From NCBI GenBank assembly GCA_009702945.1, contig WLGZ01000043.1, positions 1-7,266 on the forward strand: DNA of 7,266 nt, read 5' to 3'. Below are positions 1 through 6,105 of this stretch, piece after piece; the stretch's first letter is position 1; every line of letters begins with the position of its first letter. The notes under the pieces were generated by a model. It searched no databases, was not told the origin of the DNA, and worked only from the letters and a program-made list of their open reading frames with translations. The position numbers and the translations under genes are program-made. The stretch is from Actinomycetota bacterium (lineage in GTDB: Bacteria > Actinomycetota > Actinomycetes > S36-B12 > UBA5976).

Positions 1-18
1 AGCGCAGGGAAAGAAAAG

Positions 19-927
19 CTAGAAACCTAATCTAGATAATTGCTTAGGATCGCGCTGCCAGTCCTTAGCAATCTTGACGCGAATATCAAGGTAAACCGGA
101 ACTCCAAGCATTTTGCTAATTGCAATTCGAGCTTCAGTGCCGACTTCCTTTAAGCGACTGCCACCCTTACCAATCACAATATGTTTTTGGCTCTCGCGCT
201 CAACATAAATTAGAGCGAAGATATCCATTAATGGCTTATCTTCGGGGCGATCTGCTCGCATTGCCATCTCGTCGATTACTACCGCAATTGAGTGGGGTAG
301 TTCATCATGAACTCCTTCAAGCGCACACTCTCGAATCAATTCAGCGATCATGATTAACTCTGGCTCATCTGTGAGCTCACCGTCTGGGTAAAGGATCTGA
401 CCTTCTGGCAGCATTCCCATAAGTAGGTCACTCAGAAGATCAACTTGATTGTCAGCAACTGCAGAAACTGGAACTAGTTCAGCCCAGTCAATACCAATTT
501 CTTGACCTAGTTTTTGAACCGCTAAAAGTTGCTCGCCAACGGCTTGTTTGTCAGTCGTATCAATCTTGGTAACAACAGCAACTTTCTTGACCCGAGGAAT
601 AGCTGCTATCTGCTCAGCAATAAAGCGATCGCCAGGACCGATTGCCTCGTTGGCTGGAAAACACATAACAACGACATCTACTTCAGACCAAGTATCTGAA
701 ACTAAAGCATTGAGCCTTTCGCCGAGCAGAGTTCTTGGTTTATGGACACCAGGAGTGTCGATCAAAATCAATTGACCTTCGGGCTTTGTGACGATGCCAC
801 GGATTGTGTGTCGCGTCGTTTGCGGACGATCTGAAGTTATTGCAACTTTTTGCCCAACTAGGGCATTCGTTAAAGTCGACTTTCCAACATTTGGACGGCC
901 CACAATGCAAGCAAAACCACTACGCAT
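19..927 (-). CDS. era: GTPase Era (16S rRNA 3'-end binding, 30S assembly)
   Basis: Era is an essential GTPase that binds the 3' end of 16S rRNA and helps mature the 30S subunit. The 302-residue protein has the usual length and both domains. The GTPase domain has G1 GRPNVGKS at 10-17, G2 region QTTRHTI at 36-42, G3 DTPG at 57-60, G4 TKID at 120-123 and G5 VSA at 154-156. A C-terminal KH domain follows with VIGKGGSRLKEVG at 251-263 and the usual ending in LGF. G4 reads TKID rather than the commoner NKxD, a known variation among Era proteins. The ATG at 927 is chosen because it gives the canonical MRSGFACIVGRPNVGKS opening and has GGAG 7 nt upstream. An in-frame start at 996 would add 23 unlike residues inside the transporter gene. 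It overlaps the transporter stop by 8 bp (ATGCGTAG). The TAG stop lies 18 bp from the left edge; no terminator is visible there. Confidence 0.97.
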   Translation of the reverse strand: MRSGFACIVGRPNVGKSTLTNALVGQKVAITSDRPQTTRHTIRGIVTKPEGQLILIDTPGVHKPRTLLGERLNALVSDTWSEVDVVVMCFPANEAIGPGDRFIAEQIAAIPRVKKVAVVTKIDTTDKQAVGEQLLAVQKLGQEIGIDWAELVPVSAVADNQVDLLSDLLMGMLPEGQILYPDGELTDEPELIMIAELIRECALEGVHDELPHSIAVVIDEMAMRADRPEDKPLMDIFALIYVERESQKHIVIGKGGSRLKEVGTEARIAISKMLGVPVYLDIRVKIAKDWQRDPKQLSRLGF

Positions 928-1867
928 TTGAAGTCTCCAGATTTGATTTAGTTGGGGTACGTGATTCAACGATACCCAGTAATGCCAGGGCCCCAATAAT
1001 TACGGCACAGCCAATCCAACCCCGCAGATTCATCGCTTCACCCAAGATGTAAACGCCCATCAAAGTTCCCAGTACCGGTTCGGCCAATGTCAGCGTTGAA
1101 ACAGTGCCTGGACTTAAATGGGTTAACCCATTTCCAAACAGAATGTATCCAAGAGCTGTGGTTGCCAGTCCGATGTAAAGCACAAACCCAACCAATAGCG
1201 CGCTGTTTATCCAAGCACTTGTAGACAACACAATTGGAAGTGACAGGACTGCCCCAATTCCAAAAGCTGCACCAAGTACTTCGGCGCCAGTCACGTCATG
1301 TGTGCGAGTAAGGCGAACTCCAAAAACCGTAAAGACTGCATACATAACGCCAGAAATGAAAACGGCGAAGAATCCTAAGTAGTCACGGACTTCGCTAACC
1401 CCGGTTATGAGTGCTAACCCAACAATTCCCATAGATGTCGATACCGCCCAGATTGCTGTTGGCTTTCCAGTACCAACAATCCAACCCAGCACTCCAGCGA
1501 AAAACGGCGCTGTTGCAATCGCGCCTAGAGTTCCCATTGCAACCCCGATTCGGGCCGCTCCGATAAAGAATGATATTTGGTAAGCCAAAACCGCCAAAGC
1601 CATTACCCAAACAATTGGAATCTTTACTAGCTTTCGTAAACCTGAAGTTCCATATCGAATTGCTGCGTATGCAGCCAACCCAATTCCGCCAAGGAATACT
1701 CGCCAAGCACCAACGGAAATACTGCTGCCCGGAAAATCTAAATACGCTCTGCCCGTTGCACTGGTACTAAACAGAACACATGCCAGTAAAACCGAAACAA
1801 CAGCTAGTTGTCGACCGTTTTTAGGTGATGCATGTCTTGCCGAAGAACTTGAACTCGCCTTTGTCAC
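920..1867 (-). CDS. EamA/DMT-superfamily transporter (10 predicted membrane helices)
   Basis: This 315-residue integral membrane protein has about ten hydrophobic segments (roughly 21-38, 49-70, 84-103, 108-131, 137-155, 163-184, 194-215, 221-243, 249-273 and 281-299). That is the two-repeat EamA layout of the drug/metabolite transporter superfamily. The second repeat ends in the typical AEPVLGTLMGVYILGE stretch (262-277) followed by the last helix. The N terminus is short, Ser-rich and polar. Substrates of this superfamily vary (amino acids, amines, carboxylates, nucleosides) and cannot be told from this sequence. The start is GTG at 1867, overlapping the preceding stop as GTGA with no clear Shine-Dalgarno sequence, so translation is probably coupled. 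The end overlaps era by 8 bp. In the mycobacterial order I recall, era follows the small deaminase-like gene directly, so this gene looks inserted. Its base composition does not stand out by eye. Confidence 0.9.
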   Translation of the reverse strand: MTKASSSSSARHASPKNGRQLAVVSVLLACVLFSTSATGRAYLDFPGSSISVGAWRVFLGGIGLAAYAAIRYGTSGLRKLVKIPIVWVMALAVLAYQISFFIGAARIGVAMGTLGAIATAPFFAGVLGWIVGTGKPTAIWAVSTSMGIVGLALITGVSEVRDYLGFFAVFISGVMYAVFTVFGVRLTRTHDVTGAEVLGAAFGIGAVLSLPIVLSTSAWINSALLVGFVLYIGLATTALGYILFGNGLTHLSPGTVSTLTLAEPVLGTLMGVYILGEAMNLRGWIGCAVIIGALALLGIVESRTPTKSNLETSNA

Positions 1868-2208
1868 GTTAATCGAGTATCAGCAGGGTTGCCGGTTTCA
1901 TCAACTACGTAGATTGGGACACCTGCGCCAGCAAAAGCGCGAACCAAATCAAGATCAGAATCAGAAACATTGATTTGAGTTTGTGCTGAGACAACAACGG
2001 ACTCAACTCCTGTGGATCCGGAGGCAACTGCTTGGGCCACAACCATCTCCACGGCTGATAACTTCAAGGATCCAATTTCAACTTCAGCGCTGGCATAAGT
2101 CCTGCCAGTTTCATCGCGAAGTGCTGCTCCAACTTTGGCTTGCACTCGAGAGCGTGCACCTTTAGCAAGAACTGCGAGTTTGTCGTCTTCTAGATTCCAA
2201 TTACTCAT
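1864..2208 (-). CDS. Cytidine deaminase-like protein lacking the zinc-binding residues
   Basis: This 114-residue soluble protein sits where Actinobacteria carry a small gene often labelled cytidine deaminase, between the CBS membrane protein and era. Fold clues are VGAALRDETGRTYASAEVE at residues 26-44, like the VGAAL...G..Y.G.N.E core of cytidine deaminases, and a following helix with SAVEMVVAQAV at 51-61 where C-A-E-R would stand. The protein contains no cysteine and no histidine anywhere, so neither the C/HAE nor the PCxxC zinc motif can exist; normal deaminase catalysis is not expected. The ATG at 2208 overlaps the preceding stop by 8 bp (ATGAGTAA) with a weak purine-rich AAGAAGAG upstream. 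A start at 2235 would add nine unlike residues. The stop overlaps the transporter's GTG start (GTGA). Its actual role is unknown. Confidence 0.85.
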   Translation of the reverse strand: MSNWNLEDDKLAVLAKGARSRVQAKVGAALRDETGRTYASAEVEIGSLKLSAVEMVVAQAVASGSTGVESVVVSAQTQINVSDSDLDLVRAFAGAGVPIYVVDETGNPADTRLT

Positions 2209-3496
2209 TTGACTCTTCTTCAGCATCCGCAACAAAAGTATCTCGAGAAATGACTACGGTATCGATTCGATGGCGACGGCCGGCCGTAGATTCTGCAGTT
2301 AGCGTCCAGTTATCGATATCAACTGTTGCTCCAGGAATTGGAACAATCCCTAGGCGCTTAGCCATTAGTCCACCTACAGTGTCTACGCCTTCATCTGGAA
2401 TCTCGGTCTCTAAAAGTTCGGCAAGATCATCAATGTGAAGTCTTGAGCTGACTCGGTATTCACCATTAGGTAATTCTTCAACGTCAGGCCCAAGCACATC
2501 GTGCTCATCTGCAATTTCTCCAACAATTTCTTCAAGCACATCTTCAATTGTTACAAGGCCGGCAGTGCCACCATATTCATCAACCAAAACAGCAAGGTGA
2601 GTTCGAGCACTTTGCATATCGCGCAACAACTCATCCACACTGCGACTATCGGGAACCATGAACGCAGGTCGCATTAAGTCAGATACTCGTTCGGTAGTTT
2701 GGGATTCTTGGTGCTCAAATACTCGGCGTGCAATGTCTTTGACATAGACAACGCCAACGATGTCATCTATGCCCTCTCCTACAACAGGAATGCGGGAGTA
2801 ACCAGAGCGAAGCCCAAGTGACATGGCCTGGCGCAAAGTTTTATGAGTTTCAATCCACACCATTTCAGTGCGGGGAACCATGACTTCACGAGCAATTGTG
2901 TCACCAAGTTCGAAAACTGAGTGAATCATCTGGCGCTCGTCATCTTCAATTACCGAGTCAGCTCCAGCCATGTCAACTAATTCGCGCAATTCAGCTTGAG
3001 TCGAGAATGGACCTTCCCGGAAACCTTGACCTGGGGTTATTGCATTTCCAACCAAGATAAAGATTCGAGAAAGCGGACCAAAGACTACGGTGATCATTCG
3101 AGTCAAGCGAACTGTTGAAAGCGCAATCTTGTCGGCTCTTTGGCGACCTAAAGTTTGTGGCGCGACACCAAGCACGATGTAACCAACTAGAACCATTACT
3201 GCTGAAGAGCTTGCTAGAGCTACGTTGTTGTCCACAAAAACATCTAGCGACACCGTTGTGACTAGAACAATTGCAATGGTTGACAGCGTCAAGTGAGCAA
3301 ACATAAGTGAATTTACATACTTAGCGCGCTCATCTAACAACTTGCTCAAGCGACCAGCAGATTTGCTGCCGTCTTTACGAAGTTGATCAATGGTTGCTTT
3401 ACTCACGCGCGCCAAGGCGGTTTCCGTTGCTACGAATACTGCCGCAAACAAAACCATGAATGAGGCCAAGATTAGAAGAAGCGTATTGTGGCTCAA
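2201..3496 (-). CDS. CNNM/CorC (HlyC) family membrane protein with CBS pair
   Basis: This 431-residue protein has the three-part CorC/CNNM build. First is an N-terminal DUF21/CNNM membrane domain with hydrophobic segments at about 4-26, 64-88, 93-112 and 131-150. A cytoplasmic CBS pair follows (about 206-265 and 274-328, with MVPRTEMVWIE and VLVDEYGGTAGLVTIEDVLEE). Last is a C-terminal CorC_HlyC domain (about 340-427). The family is linked to magnesium/cobalt transport or efflux; older 'hemolysin' labels are misleading. The start is TTG at 3496, overlapping the ybeY stop as TTGA, with no clear Shine-Dalgarno sequence. An ATG 13 codons in would cut into the first membrane helix, so TTG is preferred. 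The membrane motif that reads GExxPK in many CNNM proteins is VLGVAPQTLGRQ here, without the Glu. The stop overlaps the next gene by 8 bp. Confidence 0.93.
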   Translation of the reverse strand: MSHNTLLLILASFMVLFAAVFVATETALARVSKATIDQLRKDGSKSAGRLSKLLDERAKYVNSLMFAHLTLSTIAIVLVTTVSLDVFVDNNVALASSSAVMVLVGYIVLGVAPQTLGRQRADKIALSTVRLTRMITVVFGPLSRIFILVGNAITPGQGFREGPFSTQAELRELVDMAGADSVIEDDERQMIHSVFELGDTIAREVMVPRTEMVWIETHKTLRQAMSLGLRSGYSRIPVVGEGIDDIVGVVYVKDIARRVFEHQESQTTERVSDLMRPAFMVPDSRSVDELLRDMQSARTHLAVLVDEYGGTAGLVTIEDVLEEIVGEIADEHDVLGPDVEELPNGEYRVSSRLHIDDLAELLETEIPDEGVDTVGGLMAKRLGIVPIPGATVDIDNWTLTAESTAGRRHRIDTVVISRDTFVADAEEESNE

Positions 3497-3963
3497 GCTA
3501 GGCCACGAGCGTTACGCTCGCCTTCCCACTGGGCAAGAAGTTGTGCCTGTAGACCGAACATGACTTTGTGCTCATCCGGTTCGGCATGATCATGACCAAG
3601 TAAATGCAAAATTCCATGCGTCAATAAAAGTCGCAGCTCAACTTCCATGCTGTGACCTGCTTGTTCGCCTTGGCGAGCAGCAACTGCAGGACATAGAACG
3701 ACATCTCCTAGAACGCCTTCTTCACTTACTCGATCCGGAGTTCCGGCGCGAAGTTCATCCATTGGGAAACTCAAAACATCTGTTGGTCCTGGCTCATCCA
3801 TGAATTTTTCATGCAAAGTAGCCATGGCAATTTCGTCTACGAGAAGTACCGAGAGTTCCGCGGCTGGATTAATGTGCAGACTACGAAGTACGAATTGCGC
3901 TTGCGAAGAGATTTCTAGCTCATTAACTTCAAAATCAGATTCATTGTTTACGTCAATCGACAT
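3493..3963 (-). CDS. ybeY: Endoribonuclease YbeY (rRNA maturation factor)
   Basis: YbeY is a zinc-dependent single-strand endoribonuclease needed in many bacteria for 16S rRNA 3'-end maturation and 70S quality control. The 156-residue protein has the signature HGILHLLGHDH at 116-126, with zinc ligands H116, H120 and H126. The usual GYDH is GHDH here. The conserved TDVLSFP is at 61-67 and GDVVLCP at 86-92. Length matches the family. The ATG at 3963 follows the phoH stop by 2 bp, with AGGA about 10 nt upstream inside the end of phoH. The stop overlaps the next gene's TTG start (TTGA), so translation of the CorC-like gene is probably coupled to this one. PhoH-YbeY adjacency is a widely conserved pairing and supports a shared role in RNA processing. 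Confidence 0.96.
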   Translation of the reverse strand: MSIDVNNESDFEVNELEISSQAQFVLRSLHINPAAELSVLLVDEIAMATLHEKFMDEPGPTDVLSFPMDELRAGTPDRVSEEGVLGDVVLCPAVAARQGEQAGHSMEVELRLLLTHGILHLLGHDHAEPDEHKVMFGLQAQLLAQWEGERNARGLA

Positions 3964-3965
3964 GA

Positions 3966-4970
3966 TTATGAGTTCCTGCGATCTGGACGCTGATCTTGGG
4001 AAGCGCGTTTTTCGTCGTATCGACCATAAGCATCGACAATCTGGCCCACCAATTTGTGTCGGACCACATCTGTTGAAGTTAATTCACAAAAAGCTACGTC
4101 TTCGACATCGGTCAAAATATCTCTGACAACCCGAAGTCCGCTGGCAGTTCCGGTTGGTAAATCGATTTGAGTTACGTCACCTGTGATGACCATGGTGGAT
4201 CCAAATCCAAGTCTGGTCAAAAACATTTTCATTTGTTCAGCAGAAGTGTTTTGGGCTTCGTCCAAAATAATGAAAGCGTCGTTCAAAGTACGACCACGCA
4301 TGTAAGCCAAAGGTGCAACTTCGATCGTGCCACTTGTCATCAAGCGTGGAATCGAATCTGGGTCAACCATGTCATGAAGTGCGTCGTAAAGCGGGCGAAG
4401 GTACGGATCGATCTTCTCGCTTAAAGTTCCCGGTAGAAAACCTAAGCGCTCGCCGGCTTCAACGGCTGGTCTGGTCAGAATAATTCGGGTCACTTGTTTG
4501 CTTTGAAGTGCTTGGACTGCCTTCGCAACTGCTAGGTAAGTTTTTCCAGTTCCAGCTGGCCCAATTCCGAAAACTATGGTGTTTTCATCGATTGCGTCAA
4601 CATAACGTTTTTGGTTCAGAGTTTTGGCACGGATCGTGCGACCCCGACTAGAAATAATGTTTGCAGTCAATACGTCAGCTGGGCGCACATCTGAGCGAAG
4701 CATTGCAATTGAGCGCTCCACAGACTCTGGTGTTAGACCCTGGCCAGTGCGCAGCATTACTAACATTTCAGAAATCAAGGTTTCGATTAATTCCACGCTT
4801 GGCTTTGGTCCATCGATGGTGATTTCATTGCCGCGCACCAAAATCACCGAGTCAGCGAAGGACTTCTCGATTACTCGGATTAATTCATCGCGGGCGCCAG
4901 TGACCGAAACCATTGGTGTGGAAGTCGGCACAATCACAACTGTGTGAGATGGCGATGCAGAAACTGTCAT
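3966..4970 (-). CDS. phoH: PhoH-family ATPase (PhoH-like protein)
   Basis: This is a 334-residue PhoH-like P-loop ATPase. The N-terminal part (about 1-75) ends in a KH-like region with RGNEITIDG. The ATPase core has Walker A GPAGTGKT at 137-144, TRPAVEAGERLGFLPG at 166-181, Walker B IILDEAQ at 224-230, and a sensor-like stretch ITGDVTQIDLP at 252-262. The family is related to superfamily 1 helicase cores and is thought to act in RNA metabolism, often beside YbeY; the exact reaction is not settled. The ATG at 4970 is chosen because the protein then begins MTVSASPSHTVVIVP, like actinobacterial homologues. An in-frame start at 5069 would add 33 unlike residues and run into the HIT gene. The stop is 2 bp before ybeY, indicating cotranscription. 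All core motifs are intact. Confidence 0.95.
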   Translation of the reverse strand: MTVSASPSHTVVIVPTSTPMVSVTGARDELIRVIEKSFADSVILVRGNEITIDGPKPSVELIETLISEMLVMLRTGQGLTPESVERSIAMLRSDVRPADVLTANIISSRGRTIRAKTLNQKRYVDAIDENTIVFGIGPAGTGKTYLAVAKAVQALQSKQVTRIILTRPAVEAGERLGFLPGTLSEKIDPYLRPLYDALHDMVDPDSIPRLMTSGTIEVAPLAYMRGRTLNDAFIILDEAQNTSAEQMKMFLTRLGFGSTMVITGDVTQIDLPTGTASGLRVVRDILTDVEDVAFCELTSTDVVRHKLVGQIVDAYGRYDEKRASQDQRPDRRNS

Positions 4971-4978
4971 TTGACCTA

Positions 4979-4984
4979 ATTCTA
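4979..4984 (-). promoter_or_regulatory. Possible -10 element before phoH (weak)
   Basis: The 40 bp between the HIT stop and the phoH ATG is the longest non-coding stretch in the window. On the minus strand it contains TAGAAT, five of six matches to TATAAT, ending 8 nt before the ATG. That spacing would fit a leaderless or near-leaderless transcript, a common arrangement in Actinobacteria. No -35 resembling TTGACA is seen at 16-18 bp. The same gap also holds a weak Shine-Dalgarno sequence (TTAGGT), so read-through from the upstream genes alone would also explain phoH expression. This is a tentative call. Confidence 0.2.
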
Positions 4985-5010
4985 TGGCAGAAACGAGAAG
5001 TGCGAGTCGG

Positions 5011-5361
5011 CTATCCCGGTGGCCAAGACAGGCTACGGCCGCCAAGAACGTGGAAATGCACATGCGCAACAGACTGCCCAGCGTCTTCGCCGTTATTGGT
5101 CACAATTCGGTAACCCGTAGCAAGGCCCTCATGCTCTGCCACTTTGGTTGCCAAAGTCAAGAGCTCACTGGCTAGATCCGGATCATTCGACATCAAGTCA
5201 GTTACATCAGCAAAGTGCTTTTTTGGAATTACCAACACATGCGTTGGAGCTTTTGGATCGATGTCGCGAAAAGCTATTGCAGAATCAGATTCCAAAACCA
5301 CATCAGCTGGAATTACGCCAACTGAAATCTTGCAAAACAAACAGTCTTGTACGGCGCTCAT
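5011..5361 (-). CDS. HIT-family (HINT-type) purine nucleotide hydrolase
   Basis: This 116-residue protein is a histidine triad protein of the HINT branch. The catalytic triad HVHFHVLGG is at residues 100-108 (H100, H102, H104; H102 is expected to be the nucleophile). It also has the N-terminal CLFC pair (C7, C10) and H49, which form the structural zinc site in zinc-bearing HIT proteins. The ending GGRSLSWPPG is typical of HINT. Members hydrolyse purine nucleoside phosphoramidates or adenylates such as aminoacyl-AMP; the substrate here cannot be read from sequence. The ATG at 5361 has a good Shine-Dalgarno sequence, AGGGA, in the 9 bp gap after the rsmE stop. It lies between rsmE and phoH, as in several actinobacterial genomes, so it is a normal but poorly explained member of the operon. 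Confidence 0.94.
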   Translation of the reverse strand: MSAVQDCLFCKISVGVIPADVVLESDSAIAFRDIDPKAPTHVLVIPKKHFADVTDLMSNDPDLASELLTLATKVAEHEGLATGYRIVTNNGEDAGQSVAHVHFHVLGGRSLSWPPG

Positions 5362-5370
5362 AATTCCCTA

Positions 5371-6105
5371 CTAAGACCAGCGCTGGCTGCGCATTAGAAG
5401 CCCACCGACTGCGATGGCGCCAGCTGTTGAGGTACGCATGACACTTGCCCCCATGTGAACTACGCGTGCTCCAGCATTTGAGAAGGCAGCTAGCTCGTCA
5501 GGCGAGATTCCACCTTCTGGACCAACGACGATCATGATGGTTCCTTGCTCTCTAATTGCACAGGCAGCTAGTGCTTGATCTGCGCTCTCATGCAATACAA
5601 AAACACTTTGGGCTTGAGACATAAGTTCGCAAACTTCTGCAGTCGACTTCAGATTGGAAATTTCTGGAATCCAAGCGCGACGAGATTGCTTTGCAGATTC
5701 GCGTGATGTACGACGCCACTTTTCTAAACCTTTTTCAACAGAATCCCATTTGCCGATCGAGTGCTCGGCGCGCCAAGGAATGATTGCGTCAGCGCCAACT
5801 TCAGTAAGCATCTCAACAGCTAGTTCAGCGCGCTCACCTTTAGCAAGTGCTTGAACAACTACGAACCTTGGTTCTGGAGCTTCTTCAAATGTGAATTGAT
5901 CAATACTTAGATCCAGGCTGTGCTTGTGAACTTTAACCACAGAGGCAATCGCTCGAGTACCTTGGCCATCACACAGATGGATAACTTCACCTTCACGCAT
6001 GCGCTTTACCGTTGCAGCATGTCGACCTTCATCACCATCGAGTGTGAAGGTTTTGGTTTCTTTAGAAATCTCACCTGGATTAACTAGAAATTCTGCAGCA
6101 GTCAT
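5371..6105 (-). CDS. rsmE: 16S rRNA (uracil(1498)-N(3))-methyltransferase RsmE
   Basis: RsmE uses S-adenosylmethionine to methylate N3 of U1498 in helix 44 of 16S rRNA, near the decoding site, on the assembled 30S subunit. The 244-residue protein has the usual length. It has an N-terminal PUA-like RNA-binding part (about 1-70, with GRHA at 27-30) and a C-terminal SPOUT knot methyltransferase domain. Diagnostic stretches are QALAKGERAE (85-94), TEVGAD (101-106), RESAKQSRR (135-143), the cofactor-loop motif GPEGGIS (195-201) and the knot motif MRTSTAG (223-229). The last reads RTETA in Escherichia coli; the Ser form is, to my knowledge, common in Actinobacteria. Its ATG overlaps the dnaJ stop by 4 bp (ATGA), which implies translational coupling. 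The stop is followed 9 bp later by the HIT gene. Confidence 0.95.
   Translation of the reverse strand: MTAAEFLVNPGEISKETKTFTLDGDEGRHAATVKRMREGEVIHLCDGQGTRAIASVVKVHKHSLDLSIDQFTFEEAPEPRFVVVQALAKGERAELAVEMLTEVGADAIIPWRAEHSIGKWDSVEKGLEKWRRTSRESAKQSRRAWIPEISNLKSTAEVCELMSQAQSVFVLHESADQALAACAIREQGTIMIVVGPEGGISPDELAAFSNAGARVVHMGASVMRTSTAGAIAVGGLLMRSQRWS

Noticed and set aside
1..18. Terminator or start of the next gene after era
   Set aside because: The 18 bp to the edge show no hairpin and no start codon with a ribosome binding site, so nothing can be called.
928..996. N-terminal extension of Era by 23 residues
   Set aside because: It lies inside the transporter gene and does not resemble Era. The ATG at 927 has GGAG at good spacing and gives the canonical Era N terminus.
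1395..1706. 103-codon minus-strand open frame inside the transporter gene
   Set aside because: It is a shifted-frame shadow of the EamA coding sequence with low-complexity Asn/Gly/Trp content and no family features.
2209..2235. Nine-residue extension of the deaminase-like protein
   Set aside because: It would lengthen the overlap with the CorC-like gene. The shorter start gives an 8 bp overlap, like the transporter-era junction, and a natural N terminus.
3800..4126. 108-codon plus-strand open frame across the ybeY-phoH junction
   Set aside because: It is antisense to two well-identified genes and has no recognisable motif. The other plus-strand open frames were rejected for the same reason.
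4971..5069. N-terminal extension of PhoH by 33 residues, overlapping the HIT gene
   Set aside because: The added residues are unlike PhoH and would need about 59 bp of overlap with HIT. The start at 4970 matches the family.
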